Assembly (NCBI GenBank): GCA_018292915.2
Contig: JACVVK020000456.1
Coordinates: 326,501 to 390,500, forward strand
Origin: Batillaria attramentaria
Taxonomy: Eukaryota; Mollusca; Gastropoda; Batillariidae
Direction of reading: 5' to 3'
Length of the DNA: 64,000 nucleotides
Shown here: piece by piece, positions 11,501 through 22,816 of the stretch
Position numbering within the stretch: the stretch's first letter is position 1
Layout of the letters: each line of letters begins with the position of its first letter
Notes under the pieces: generated by a model
Seen by the model: the letters and a program-made list of their open reading frames with translations, nothing else
Databases searched by the model: none
What the model was told of the DNA's origin: nothing
Position numbers and translations under genes: made by a program

Positions 11501-14500
11501 AGGAGAAACGAATCGATCACCACAGGGGAGATAACATTCCCGTTACCGGAAATGCTCAGCGTGACGTCATAGCGACACCTGACGTCAAGAGGGACTGTGA
11601 CGTTGTCAGAGACCCAGGCCATAGCCACACCTAGATTCATACGGTACACATCAGTTGTTCCGTGATGCTGTGCTCCATTTACTCAATAGCTATCACTATT
11701 TAACTTGTTTGGACATATTTTTATTCAGTCTGATTAATATTGTACAAATTTATTTCAATCGAATCCTCGAGGGTTATCGTACTTAATGTTTGTTTGGGTT
11801 TTTTTTTTTTGTTTTTGTTTTTTAATGCCATTCTAGCTCTTTTTTTTTTCTTTTTTTTTTTTTGAATGGCACTTTATACAATTCATACCATTCTACGATT
11901 TATTTATTTATTTATTTATTTTTTGCAGTACCATCTTTGTCATAATAGCTTTATTGTTGAGTTCCCATTTCTTTTTAGTATTTTTCACCAAAGAACCTGT
12001 ACGCAAATTTCATCTTCAGTGAATAAACGAAAATACTTTAGATGCTCCACAATGGATTGTTCACAAAATTTGATTTAAGATGTTTTGCGTAGGCATGTGT
12101 CAGATCTTAAAGCTATTGTTTTATATTTTCTCTCTTGTGAATCTTCATCATTCAAATACAAATGTCTCTACCGGAAGTAAAATTGAAGTCCACTCGCTGT
12201 ACTTCTGCTGGAGTTTGCTGGCAAGTTGTGACGTCAGTCCCGTATGACGTCACATCAGCTCCGCTATTTCCGTTGACTGACACAGACAACGTTCCGCTGA
12301 GTGTGACATCACTTCCGTTTGTGGGTACTGTGTACCGAAGCCCAAGATAATACGGCCTGAAAATCATAAATATCCAGATCTACATACACAGAAACGAAAC
12401 AGTATCGTATGTTCACGTTCTCTTGATTTTCTCTTCATTTTTAGTGAGTGAGATTGAGTGAGATTTTTAATATTGTTCAGCCAGATCCAAGTGTTAGTTT
12501 GTGTGAGTGTGTGTGTGTGTGTTGGCTGTATCGAAATAATAGTTTGCTCACAGACGAGACCAAAGTAAAGAGAGCACGCAAGTGACTCGTTGAACACGTC
12601 GATCTGCTTAACACAGTGCAGGGGGAGCCGGGGTGGTCGAATGGTAGAGCGTTAAACTTCTAATGCGTGAGTTCGATCCCGGCTGGAGCCAAAATATTTG
12701 TGCTGGCTTTTTCATCGTTGCCCCGTCTTTGATATCACCCGTATGTGGTGGAAAATGTGAAACCCCCAAACCCCCACTCCACCCCACCCACCTCAACACC
12801 CACCCACCCTCTCTCTCTTCCCTTACTTTTACACTCGTTGGCCGTGCCCGTGCTGAAGGGTGTGTACAGGCCTTTCTGCCAAGGCCGGTCGTTATAGAGA
12901 GGTTGACACAGTTCGCAGTCTCGTCCAGCTGTGTTATGGGAACACTCGCAAGCCGCTCGCCCAGTCTCGTCAGCAACACAGCGGGATCCGTGCAGGTTAC
13001 AATCACATCTTAGACAGAACGGAAATGTTATCAGTGAGAAATGTTGTTTTGTTTTTTTTGCCATTGTGTTCGGCCAGATCGTCTGATTGTATTATCTTGT
13101 TCCGAGTTATCTCGTAACGCGTCCGCAATGAATTTCTTTTTAAAAAAAAGTGTGTATCCTCATTTTAGACATTTTTTTCTTTTAGTAATTATAATAATAA
13201 TAATGAGGATTTGTCTGGCGCCCAACCTCCTACTGGAGCTGTTGCATTACATACACATAACATACACGCTACATACACAGTACATAATAATAACAACAAT
13301 AATAATAATAATAATGAGTATTGTATAGGCGCTTTACCAAATTTCATAAATCGGCTCAAAGCGTGGCGAACTGAACCCAACACGCACGCTCACGTGAATC
13401 ACACACATTCTCTCACACACCGGACATAAACACATTATAATCACGTGGTGCGAAGGGACAGCTCAGCTATTTAAGTTTCGGAATTTAGAATTGCATTTAG
13501 TTTTCACATTTTTGAGGGCTGAACATTTCCAAAGCAGAGGGGGGGGGGGGGAAGCCGGAGTACCCGGAGAGAACCCCCGACGATCGGCCCGAATGATCGG
13601 TGCCACATACGAGAAGGAAAAATTCTTTGCCCCGAGTGGGACTCGAATCCGTGACCTCTCGTACATACACATTACATACACACAGTCATAATACATCCTT
13701 ACACAACATCACGATGATGGAAGTGATGGTGGAACAGTCAATACAGTCTACGTGATGCAGGCGGAAAAGGTGTGATTTCAAAGCACTTTTGAAAGAGTCC
13801 ACCGACTCAGCATGGCCAACATGAATATTATTGCATGACGTCGCGTACCTCGGCATGGCACGTACCTCTTCATGTCGAACGTGTATCAAGCGATGGGAGT
13901 GGAACTTATCTACCCAGGCTTACCTCGCGAGAACTTCAATGTCGGAAATGGCGTAGTAATACATGTTGTAGTTGGTCCCTCCGTCGGTAGCCGTCTCTAA
14001 CAGCCGTATGCGAAGATCAGTAAAAGACAGAAACTCCATCACGTCCGACGTATCCAGACTTTGAAAGTACTGCGCGAAGTTCTCCTGGAAAAAAAAAATT
14101 AAAGGAATATAAGGGACCCTAAATAGGCATGTTTAGCAGGACTTTGTAAGGAGTACACTACCAATAACACCATATGCCCTAAGTTTACAACTATACGGTA
14201 ATACACGCTGGTAATACTGAGACTAGTGCGCAGTCCACGACTAGTCTTTTGGCGTGCATCAGACCCCAGGGCCCGTATGCAATAGTCGAGGTTAGGGCTA
14301 TTAACCCTGCGTTAGAGTCTAACCTCGAACTAAACTAGCTCTAGGGTTAAATTTTTTGTTTTGTTGTTGTTGTTGTTGTTGTTGTTCTTGTTGTTGTTGT
14401 TTTAAATCATGAAGCGGGCCCATTCCAGCAAGATGCCTAAGCGGTCATAGAAGGATTTATTTCTTCCTTTCTTCGCCTCCTTTTTTTTTTTTAAATATAA

Positions 14501-15145
14501 TTTTGCTTTTGGGTTTCTAGTCTGGGTTAGGCCCGTAACGCGTGGGTTAAATTAACCTCGACCTTTACATACGGGCTCTGGTCTTCACCTTAGTGGTACA
14601 GCAGAACCTCTTTTGGGTGACCATCCCTTTGAGAGACCACCTGCCTGTGCAGACCAATGTTACAATGATCCTGGGTTGCACTTCTTCACTGTCTGAAGCT
14701 TCTTTTGGGTGACCACCTCTCTTTTAAGACCACTCGTATCTGGCCACTGCAGTGGTCGCCCAAAAGAAGTTGTACTGTACTGGACAAATCACAGAGCTAA
14801 ATATGACATATCTTTCGTCCTTACCTCAGTGGGACCGGCCAGAAGCTTCAATCGCTGACCAACAGCGCCGAAGATGACCTTTCCACCTGGACGAGGGAAG
14901 CTGGTGATCTCCACAGATGTGTTGTCACAGATGACGGCACTGAGATCGTTCACAGTGATACTGTAACCCGCCCCTCGATCGTAGAACTCTCGGCAGTTGC
15001 GGGCGTAGTACTGGAGGGGTGACCACGTGAGTCCGTAGTCGACAGACTGCAACGCAATATGATCGTAATTTGGAATAAAATGTAGCACCTTTATAACACC
15101 ATAGGGTATGGTTCGATAGTAACTTCTCACGACATTTCTCTTCTC

Positions 15146-15176
<31 letters not shown>

Positions 15177-18100
15177 TTTTTTCTGTGTGCTGTTACACCT
15201 GAAGTCAAATACTGTTATATTCGCACAACAAAGACTGACTGGGCCATGGGCAAGTAAATACCAATGGTGTCATCTGATTTATCTGGCACTGACCTGTCCG
15301 TGTACTTGAGCCAGATATTTGGGTCTCTTTATTAGGCCAGGTCTTCAGACCAGATCTACTGACCATTGTGTCAAAAAAAAAAAGGGCAGAGAGAGAGAGA
15401 GAGAGAGAGAGAGACTGACTGACTGACTGACTGACTGAAACGTTTATTTCAGGATAAAGACTTGTAGGCATGGTCTGCCTATCTTACAAGCTGTCCTGCT
15501 AATCTAGGAACACTAAAAAAAAAAAAATAAAGGCTAACATGACAAAAAACGTATACCAGGCACAAAGGGAGGAAATCTTATAAGAAAATAGAAAAAAAAA
15601 AAAAAAAAAAAAACATGCAAAGATACAAAGAAGCGGAGGAAATTCAAAGGAAACACATCGGAAAATAGGTGAAGAAGTAGATAGCATGGTGTTTGAAATT
15701 GTAGTATACAACATAACTTGTAAAAAGGTAACATGTAATAGTGCCATCTGATAACGAGTAATTTAGCACGGTTCAGGTATTGTTCATGGACCTATGACTT
15801 ACGTAAGTATCTGAGAAGTTGAGTTTTAAATGAATGAAGCTTCGGAGTATATTTTAAGTATGCTGGCAACTGGTTCCATGAAAGTGACCCAGAGAATGAG
15901 AGGCTTGTTTTAAAAATGTCCAGTCTAGGTAATGGTAATTGGAACAGGCCATTTCTTGCGTTGTGTCGCTGACTTGGTTGAAAGAACGTGGTAAGATATG
16001 GAGGAGCCTTACAGTGGACTATCTTGTGAATGAAAACACACCGGTTGAACTCAAGATGCTTGGTATGGGGGAGAAGTTCGAGCGGTCTAAGTTTTTCTTC
16101 TGTGGGTAAGGGCCCAGGATGTAACAGCTTTATACCACGTTTATAGAGAGAATTGATCTTTTTCAAGTGAATATCACCACATTTGTCCCAGAGGTTGGAG
16201 GCGTAATCTATATGACTTTTTATATGTGCGTGAAAGAAAACTTTGCAACTTTCGTGGCTAACTATGCGCTTAAGTTTACTTAAGAGCAAAAGATTTTTAG
16301 ACAGGGTTTTACTAAGTTTTTCTAGGTGCGGCTCCCACTTCAATTGGTCGTCCACTGTAACGCCCAAAAGGCGATGCGTTGACACTTGGTGTATGGGCTC
16401 TGAGCCGAGAGATAGTTTGAGAGGTAGAGGCTTCCGCTGGTGTCTTTGGCGGGTAGTTATTAGCATGCTCTTTGTTTTGGGGACGCTGATTATCATATGA
16501 TTTTGGGTACACCATTCAGATACTTCATCGAGGCTCTGCTGGAGTGTTTTGTTTATTGTTGCCTCTTTTTTGTCGGATGTGTGTAGTGTTGTGTCATCTG
16601 CAAATAACTCGCAGGACACGTTGGGACTAGATAAACAAAAAGGAAGGTCATTAATATAAAGACAAAATAAAAGAGGCCCCAAGATGGAGCCCTGATGGTA
16701 CTCCATACTTAACAATCCCTTCGGATGAGAATGTGCCATTTAAAAAGACTCTCTGTTTCCTGTGTAAGAGGAAGGATGAGAAGAATGATAATGCGCCTGA
16801 CCCAATGTTGTATAACCGCAGTTTTTTTTTCAACAGAATGCTGTGATTTACCAAATCAAAAGCAAAGAGAGAGAGAGAGAGAGAGAGGCAAACTGACAGA
16901 TAGTCATCCCAGTCGCCTCAACCCAGTATTTGTACCTTTTCCAGAATCATAACCTCGGGTCGTCCTGAGTTGAATGTGATGGTGAGGTCGCCCATGAGGT
17001 GATACGTCTTGTTGAAGGACAGGGTTATGTTCACGAGCAGGGGCTGAGTGGGGCCGGCTGTTTCCATGGTAACGGACTGCCACCACGTGGTATCGCCGGC
17101 GACATCAGTCATGTAGGAAACGTCGTGGTTTATATTGACGTCAGTCGATAAGGCGTCACAGATTTTGTCAACAAACTGGAAATTGTGGAGGAGATAGGTC
17201 AATCCATCCATCCATCCATAATCCACCATCCATCCATCCATCCATCCATCCATCCACCCACCCACCCATCCATCCCTCCACCCGTCCATCCATCCATCCA
17301 TCCATGATCACTCCAATCCATCCTTCCCTCTCTCCCTCCCTCCACCCTTCCATCAATCCGTTCATCCATCTAAAATCCACCCATCCGTCCATTATCCCTC
17401 CTTCCATCCTTCCATCAGTCCATTCATCCATCCACAATTCATCCACCCACAATCCATTCATCCATCCATCCATTGTTCAACAAGTCAATAGGCTAGTTAT
17501 TGAAAAATATCATAAAAGTAGTTTTGATGTTGATTTGCTAATGCTGATAATGTCACGAGAATCACGCGTCGATGTTAAGTGGCTGTTCACGTTTGCTTCT
17601 AACCAGATCGACCTAACTGTTGTTTTTACAGGACCTCTCCGTTTTATCGACTGTGACAACTAACTATCAATTAAGATTTGTTTGCAAGCAAAGACTACAG
17701 GAGTCAAACAAAAATACTACCGACAAGCTCACGAGGACTAAAATGAGTAGGTAAAAAACAACCGAACGAGTTCACATGAAACTAGCATGACTCATTCAAT
17801 TAAATTTCCCAAGCTCTTCAATCATGCGCGTCGGCGAGGATTTTGACAGACAGTAAAGATCGTCATTCGACCGTGACGCGAATACAGAGAGGGTGCCACC
17901 TGTTCATGTTACACGGCACCGCTAAAGTATTTTCCTGTTTAGGTATTGCGCGTGTCTTCTCGGGTACTTCAAGTAATTATAGCAATGCGCGCGCCACGTG
18001 TACTGGGAAAAATAAATATACACTAAAGCATTGCCTTTGGGAAGTTTCATTAATTCAGAGCAATATTTCATTGACCGCTTTTTCATTGATTCTGATCGGG

Positions 18101-18271
18101 TTTTTTTTTTTTCACGGACCGTAACATGATTGATTTTTTTTTATTGACCACTCTTTCTTTGATTCTGACCACCTTTTTTCACTGACCATATTTTCATTGA
18201 TTTTGTTGACCACTTTTCTATGGATTCTCACCACTATTTCATTCACTCTAGCAACCTTTTTCCTTCCAATA

Positions 18272-18328
<57 letters not shown>

Positions 18329-18679
18329 GAGTACAGTCGAAAGCTTGCGCAGTACCCAAACGCAGAGATGCCTAAACACTCAGTACAGTTTGATCGTCTA
18401 TCTAAATGACGGCTGGTAGGTGCATGTGTAGGCAGCTGCGCACACACACTACCTAAACATCATTAACGTGCAGATCGATTTTAACGAGCTGCCCCCCCCC
18501 CCCCACACCTCCACAGCCCCCTCCTCCCTCCCCCCCCCTCTGTTCTGTGTACATGTACCAGTGTCGCCATGCACGCCTGTTATTGATGGGAAATTTAATA
18601 TTAAATACATACATCACGGTTACTTTTCCAGCTGAGCGATATTCACACGATCTCTGTGGTATTGTTTTATCGATACTCC

Positions 18680-18739
<60 letters not shown>

Positions 18740-19875
18740 ACTGACTGAAACTTTATTTTTCAAGGATGAGATAATAGACACAGGTCTCTCTTACTGTCTG
18801 TCCTTGCTACACTAATAAAATACATCATCACTAATAACAGTACACACACGTACACGCACACACACACACCTACACACATCCACACTCGAGCTCGCGCTGA
18901 CGACCAGCGCTTTCACTCTTTACAGCACATTTCAGAGAGAGAGAGAGAGAGAGGGGGGGGGGAGTCCTGAAACGTGTTAGTTCCCCTACCAGGTCCACCG
19001 GTACACACACACTAGCAAGTAACTACCGAAGCAATTGCTAAGACCTGAAGTACTCGATAGTCGGCAGTCTCGTTTTAGTAATTCGTTTTGAGATTCCAGA
19101 CTCCGGATACACTGTCGTTGCATGGCGACAGTATATGCCACACACAATGTCACAGGCGACACTTTACATACAACAACAACAACAACAACAACAAACCCTA
19201 TAAACAGGAAAAAGGAAAAGAAAAAGAAAAGAAAACTGGTTGACGTTTGTCCTTTTTCATCACATACTTGTGATACTAAAAACAAGGAAACAAGGTTAAA
19301 ACCAGTACCAATAGTTAACTCCACGCCGGAATTCGAACTCACGACCCGAGTAGGGTGGGTGGGTGTTTGAGGGTTTAACGTCATTTTCCACCACATACGG
19401 GTGATATCAAAGACGGGGCAACGACATAAAAAAGCCAGCACAAATATTTGGCCCCAGCCGGGATACGAACTCACGACCCGAGCATTAGAAGTCCAACGCT
19501 CTACCATTCGGCCACCCCGGCTCCCCACGACCCGAGTAGAAAGAAAAGAAAGACAAAAGAAAGAAAGAAAGATGGTGTGTCAACAGATGCACAAAATCTT
19601 TTTTTTTTTTTTTAATCGATACTCACCATCCTGTCACCAAGGCGACGGTACGACGACCTTGGGGTCCCACACGTGCTGTCTTCCGGGTCAAGGGTCACGG
19701 TAAAGTTTCCTGCCGGCACCAGTTTCTCAATATCAGGATGGCACGCGGCGAACTCTCCATCAGCGTTCTGACATTCTTCGTACAAACCACGCACTTGACA
19801 GCAGGACAAGCAGAGCACTGCTAGAAAAACTGCTCGTGCTTTGCTAAGTTGCCAGTTGTTCTTTGGAGTTGCCAT
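3059..19875 (-). CDS. Laminin N-terminal/LE/LF protein, membrane-anchored form (spliced)
   Basis: Spliced gene read from high to low coordinates. Coding exons: 19627-19875, 16936-17175, 14825-15046, 13924-14084, 12827-13008, 12172-12356, 11442-11630, 10006-10152 and 3059-4674. All have AG/GT borders. Phases match at every junction (0,0,0,2,then 1,1,1) except 12827 to 12356 (phase 1 into phase 2), so a small exon is probably missed or lost there. Domain order: signal peptide, LN domain (motifs [35 protein letters not shown]), an LE repeat starting [10 protein letters not shown], an LF/domain-IV-like module (YYLGLRYTV ... [12 protein letters not shown]), one LE repeat (ACDCDPVG ... GYYDL), Ser/Thr stalk, transmembrane helix, long tail. 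LN domains mediate laminin polymerisation or netrin-type interactions at the cell surface, so this form would present an LN head on a membrane anchor. Family assignment is strong; the exact orthologue is not clear. Isoform structure is inferred. Confidence 0.8.
5610..6215. repeat. Tandem duplication of about 306 bp
   Basis: The blocks GAAAATACT-AACCGA, TTCAAATTTGGGGT, GAGTTATCGCCCTTTT, GGCGTAATATTTA and AGATAGC-TGAATACGGACTCT occur in the same order in 5610-5905 and 5915-6215, with about 80 percent identity by eye. No gene seen. Confidence 0.65.
6905..7815. repeat. Imperfect inverted repeat pair about 0.8 kb apart
   Basis: GGACAACGCGTAAGAGTTGT, CTGCGCGCATTAGCGCGCAT at 6926-6966 is mirrored by GATGCGCGCTAATGCGGGCA, GACAACTCTTCGCGTTGTCC at 7766-7807. 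The interior (7020-7750) has no gene and one (GT)n tract. Confidence 0.5.
8965..9262 (-). mobile_element. SINE-C copy
   Basis: Complement: GGAATGGGATTTCTACCGTG, CAAATCCCTGCCCACCAGGG, then GGATACCTTAACTGCTGGACC as the head end. Confidence 0.55.
9420..9815 (-). mobile_element. SINE-B copy
   Basis: Complement: a (TAC/ACT)n tail, GTATTGTGCAGGCGCTTTAC, then GTACCCGGAGAAAACCCC, ending in AACCTGACCTCTCGCATTG. The tRNA-like head is lost. Confidence 0.65.
10006..10152 (-). CDS. Laminin-like gene, LE exon at the isoform branch point
   Basis: The 147-base exon is phase 1 at both ends and encodes one LE repeat from ACDCDPVG to LSGCT. Its donor (ACAG|GTAATT) leaves one base, G. This base completes GCT (Ala) with the transmembrane exon at 4674, or GCC (Ala) with the LE exon at 1458. 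Both continuations stay open. Confidence 0.8.
11442..12356 (-). CDS. Laminin-like gene, LF/domain-IV-like module (two exons)
   Basis: Two exons, 12172-12356 and 11442-11630, join in phase 1. They encode a beta-rich segment with YYLGLRYTV near the start and [12 protein letters not shown] near the end, followed at once by ACDCDPVG. The same order is seen in the laminin LF (type B domain IV) module: YDxxIRYE, then FIDSLVLMPY, then ACxCDPxG. The N-terminal part of an LF module is not visible, in keeping with a missed exon upstream. Module assignment rests on motif memory, not on a search. Confidence 0.65.
12620..12800 (+). mobile_element. SINE-A copy
   Basis: Starts GGGGGAGCCGGGGTGGTCGAATGG, carries the A- and B-box-like segments and the GATATCACCCGTATGTGGTGG body. 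It sits in the laminin-like intron where the reading-phase mismatch occurs. Confidence 0.7.
12827..13008 (-). CDS. Laminin-like gene, first LE (laminin EGF) repeat exon
   Basis: The exon encodes a first LE repeat of netrin/laminin type, with [25 protein letters not shown] and YNDRPW, ending TANEC. It leaves in phase 1 at AAAA|GTAAGG. The next recognisable exon needs phase 2, which is the only phase break in the model. A SINE sits in the following intron at 12620-12800. Confidence 0.82.
13290..13665 (-). mobile_element. SINE-B copy
   Basis: (AAT)n tail, GTATTGTATAGGCGCTTTAC, then GTACCCGGAGAGAACCCCCG, ending GGACTCGAATCCGTGACCTC. It lies in a laminin-like intron. Confidence 0.65.
13924..14084 (-). 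CDS. Laminin-like gene, LN-domain C-terminal exon
   Basis: The 161-base exon enters in phase 0 and leaves in phase 2. It encodes the end of the LN fold: [10 protein letters not shown], then [13 protein letters not shown], the usual link into the first LE repeat. Joined to 13008 it reads [13 protein letters not shown] in frame. Confidence 0.82.
14267..14580 (+). mobile_element. MITE-like element with terminal inverted repeats, copy 1
   Basis: Ends CAGGGCCCGTATGCAATAGT and the inverted TTTACATACGGGCTCTG, with GAGGTT/AACCTC further in. The interior includes GCGGGCCCATTCCAGCAAG and TAGTCTGGGTTAGGCCCGTA. It has no coding capacity. It lies in a laminin-like intron. Confidence 0.65.
14825..15046 (-). 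CDS. Laminin-like gene, second LN-domain exon
   Basis: The 222-base exon is phase 0 at both ends. It encodes [18 protein letters not shown] and continues to LLAGPTE. The Y-Y-A-x-x-C pattern after W-x-P-x-Q is standard for LN domains. The donor is GAG|GTAAGG. Confidence 0.82.
15414..16866 (-). mobile_element. LINE fragment with partial reverse transcriptase
   Basis: On the minus strand an open run from 16739 to 15792 (315 codons) contains [16 protein letters not shown] and the catalytic FADD ([14 protein letters not shown]), with the usual C-terminal motifs ([25 protein letters not shown]). The part from 16854 to 16651 continues upstream in another frame, so the copy is frameshifted. The 3' end at 15414 reads CTGACTGACTGAAACGTTTATTT on the plus strand. 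Both ends abut (GA)n tracts (15389-15413 and 16867-16887). It lies in an intron of the laminin-like gene. Confidence 0.8.
16936..17175 (-). CDS. Laminin-like gene, LN-domain core exon
   Basis: This 240-base exon is phase 0 at both ends and carries the most diagnostic LN motifs, TTWWQS and FNSGRP. The acceptor (CACAATTTCCAG) lies directly beside a large ATCC minisatellite. The donor after EK leads to [10 protein letters not shown] in the next exon, reconstituting the conserved LN run that joins the RP and D-x-G-x-T-W motifs. Confidence 0.82.
17196..17474. repeat. ATCC tetranucleotide minisatellite
   Basis: About 280 bases of (CATC/CACC/CTCC)n variants directly beside the acceptor of the laminin-like LN exon at 17175. 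Confidence 0.85.
18278..18327. repeat. (CT)n microsatellite
   Basis: Pure CT run of about 50 bases. Upstream of it is a short run of TTGACCACTTTT/TTCATTGATT-type imperfect repeats (18065-18245). Confidence 0.9.
18737..18935 (-). mobile_element. Short LINE-3'-end-like element flanked by (GA)n
   Basis: About 200 bases starting CTGACTGACTGAAACTTTATTT on the plus strand, which matches the 3' end of the LINE at 15.4 kb. It contains a (CA)-rich interior and ends CTTTACAGCACATTTCA before a second (GA)n tract. There is no coding sequence. The copy at 21403-21630 has the same ends. Confidence 0.6.
19230..19530 (-). mobile_element. SINE-A copy next to an older decayed copy
   Basis: A clear copy at 19350-19530 (TTTTCCACCACATACGGGTG to CGCTCTACCATTCGGCC) follows a diverged copy at 19230-19345 with weaker matches but the same GAATTCGAACTCACGACCCG end. 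Both lie in laminin-like intron 1. Confidence 0.65.
19627..19875 (-). CDS. Laminin-like gene, first coding exon with signal peptide
   Basis: The ATG at 19875 has a favourable purine context. It opens 83 codons with a hydrophobic signal peptide ([12 protein letters not shown]) likely cleaved before LYEECQ, which begins the LN domain. The donor GTGAGT follows ATG in phase 0 and matches the phase-0 acceptor at 17175. The promoter should lie at about 19.9-20.3 kb; I see no clear TATA box. Confidence 0.8.
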
Positions 19876-20340
19876 GTTGATGTCCTATGACGTCGAAGCG
19901 TTCGTTCGAGCATTCACTGATTGAGAGTTAGTTAGTCATTGTCTTTCGTCTAGTCTTGTGAAGTTTTGATTGACGTCATTTTGATTGATCCGTAAAGTTT
20001 GACAATCTACGCGTTTTGGTTTGTCTCTCCTTTCAGAATTTTCCCAGGGACACAGTCAGAAAAAAATCACTGCAGTGAAAAAAAATAAAAGAAGATATTA
20101 TGTTCAAGACGGATTTGCAATAGACAGCTAACTGTCCTGATGGCAAAATGATTGCGAAAGAATTTTCGTATCTCGTATCCTGCATAATTATCGCAAATTA
20201 TCTTTAATTAGATGACGAATAAGGACTGCTGCAATACTGATCTGTTATTTCTTGTCAAAATGTGATTGGCTCTCACAAAAGGTGGACAAAGGGTGATTTT
20301 GAGCATTTTGAGTTATGAGTTGACATGATTGTGTAAGGAT

Positions 20341-20621
20341 CAGGGCCCGCCTGTAAAAGTCGGGGTCAGGGAGTTTAGCCCCGGGTTAGAGTCTAACCTC
20401 GAATTAAACTAGCTCTAGGGTTTTTTGTGTGTTTTTTTTTTTTTTAAATCAGGAAGCGGGTCCATTCCAGCAAGGTGCGTATGCCGTTTTAGAAGGATTA
20501 TTGTCTTTCTTTCTTCGCTTCCTTTTTAATTCAATTTTGATTTGGGGTTTCTTTTGTGCTAGTCTGGGTTAGGCCCGTAGCCGTAGGTTAAATTAACCTC
20601 GAGTTTTACATACGGGCCCTG
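20341..20621 (+). mobile_element. MITE-like element, copy 2
   Basis: Same terminal repeats (CAGGGCCCGCCTGTAAAAGT ... TTTTACATACGGGCCCTG) and interior as copy 1, same orientation. Confidence 0.65.
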
Positions 20622-20637
20622 AAAAGTAAAGTGAGCT

Positions 20638-20795
20638 GGTTGATTGGTTGGGAAATGAACGTTTCTCAATCAAAGACGGGGAAACCAGGAAAAGAGTCGG
20701 TACGAATCTGTGGCTCCTAAACCAGGAAGCCGAACTCACCACCGCAGCATTGACGATGTGACTCCTAGCAGTTCGGCTACTCCGATCCGGCTCCC
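20638..20795 (-). mobile_element. Strongly decayed SINE-A copy
   Basis: TCTCAATCAAAGACGGGG and the end CTCCTAGCAGTTCGGCTACTC resemble the body and head complement. Low similarity; tentative. Confidence 0.35.
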
Positions 20796-21330
20796 TTCCT
20801 CGTTCGTCTCAAGGCGCATCCGAGTCGAGTTCACTTCGCAACACACAAGGGTACTTCCAAATCACAGCATGCAACCATTGGATACTCTCCACGCGGCAAC
20901 CGCTCCTCTTTACTAATATATACCCACCCTTATGACTTGTTGAAAAGTTACTGTATGGCGCGCCAGTAAAATCAAGGATGTATTTATAACAGCTTGATGC
21001 GTTGTACACATATCGGCTCATAATGGATTTGTCATGCAGACCCCGGCCCGCCAGCTGTGACAATTCGCCCTTGTCGTCTTCGGCACGCGGGGACGGCGTA
21101 TCGACCAGGGAACAGCTGCAACAGCTGCGTGTCACCAGGATTGATTTTAACGAGTGACTCAGTCGCGGGTCGATCAGGGACAGGCGTGATCGGTGTTCAA
21201 CAGGTGGAACGGATGTTGGAAGTCTATTGATGCCTGATGTGTGAGAGTTTATTTGTAATTTTAGCGGACGATTTGACCGATCCACTAAGCAAGCAACCAA
21301 ACTGAATCTCTTTCATGTTTTAACACACGT

Positions 21331-21402
<72 letters not shown>

Positions 21403-21406
<4 letters not shown>

Positions 21407-21497
21407 ACTGCAACTTTATTTTCCAAGGATGAAATAAGACGCACAGGTCTCTGTTACTATCTGTCCTTGCTACACTAATAAAACACAAAATGTATCA

Positions 21498-21585
<88 letters not shown>

Positions 21586-21627
21586 GTGCGCGCACGGACT
21601 GACCAGCACTTTCACGCTTTACAGCAC

Positions 21628-21630
<3 letters not shown>
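21403..21630 (-). mobile_element. Short LINE-3'-end-like element flanked by (GA)n
   Basis: Same layout as 18737-18935: CTGACTGCAACTTTATTTTC, a long (CA)n interior at 21499-21583, then CTTTACAGCACACCA before (GA)n. Similar internal text (GCACAGGTCTCT, CTTGCTACACTAATAAAA) shows the two share a recent source. Confidence 0.6.
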
Positions 21631-21672
<42 letters not shown>

Positions 21673-21785
21673 AATGACATACTGAAAAAAATCATTTATT
21701 ATTCTTTTATTGTCGCTCTGCACCGCTGGAAAGGCAATGTCATATTTATATTGAGTCCCAGTCGCTAATCAAAGTACACACGCAC

Positions 21786-21819
<34 letters not shown>

Positions 21820-22319
21820 CTCGACTGTCGCGTGCATTCTTATTTTAGCTGCAGACTTATCCTGCTCTTATAGATGAAGACTGCTTGACTCCCACTCTAG
21901 AGGATGGGTCAAGGGAGATCAGTCACAAGTCTTTGACTAGGGAACCGCTGCCAGATAATCATTCCACAACTGAACCAATGAACCAATCAATGAATGGGTC
22001 GATCATAGTGATGGAAAAATACAGTACACACGACCACTCATCCAATCTCTCGTATACTCACTCACTCACTCACTCATTAACACAATCACAAGAATTGAAA
22101 TGCACATGCAGGAAACTGCGGCAAATTGGACGGTTTAGCAAACAAGGTGTTTGTATAATATGAATGTGATAGGCTCTCACAAAACAGGGACAACGTTGCC
22201 TAGCCGCTTTTTTGAGAATTAAAAAAAAAATGGTGGTCGGTAAAATTTTGAGACTTTGAGATTTGTTTTCATTCTCGGGTCCTTAAACAACTAACACAAC
22301 TGTATAAGTTTCAAGGGGG

Positions 22320-22472
22320 AGGGTGGGTGTGTGTGTGTGTGGGGGGGGGGGGGGTAACGTCCTTTTCCACCACATACGGGTGATATCAAAGACGGGGCAA
22401 CGATGAAAAAGCCAGCACAAATATTTGGCCCCAGCCGGGATACGAACTCACGACCCGAGCACTGGAAGTCGT
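22320..22472 (-). mobile_element. SINE-A copy, head truncated
   Basis: TAACGTCCTTTTCCACCACA to ACTCACGACCCGAGCACTGG; the A-box end is missing. A poly-G run precedes it. Confidence 0.65.
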
Positions 22473-22816
22473 GAAAGTTTCAAGGGTGAATATAACTGTA
22501 AACATGGTTTAAAACGAGCGTATATTACAACCACGCGCGCCATATTACCATGATTCCCACGTCCCCCTTTGCCGGCCATTTTCTCAACATGGCCGCTTCT
22601 CAAGAGCAAATTTTTCACAAACATATCTCAGGCATACACCACGCTACACGAATATAAAGCGTATTTGTCATCTTCCCTGCGCCATCTTCATGCGCTTGAA
22701 TGTCCGATGTCCCGGTCATGTCCGGCTGGGGCCAACTGTTTGTGCTGGCCTGTTTCTCGTTGCCCCGTCTTTGATATCACCCAGACGTGATGGAAAAGGA
22801 CGTTAAACTCCCAAAC

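Noticed and set aside
12627..12700. tRNA genes at SINE heads
   Set aside because: A- and B-box-like text is present, but the anticodon arm and acceptor stem do not pair, and the same head occurs in many copies with a common body. These are SINEs.
21499..21583. Short regularly repeated units as a CRISPR array
   Set aside because: Repeats are dinucleotide microsatellites without spacers, and the genome is clearly eukaryotic.
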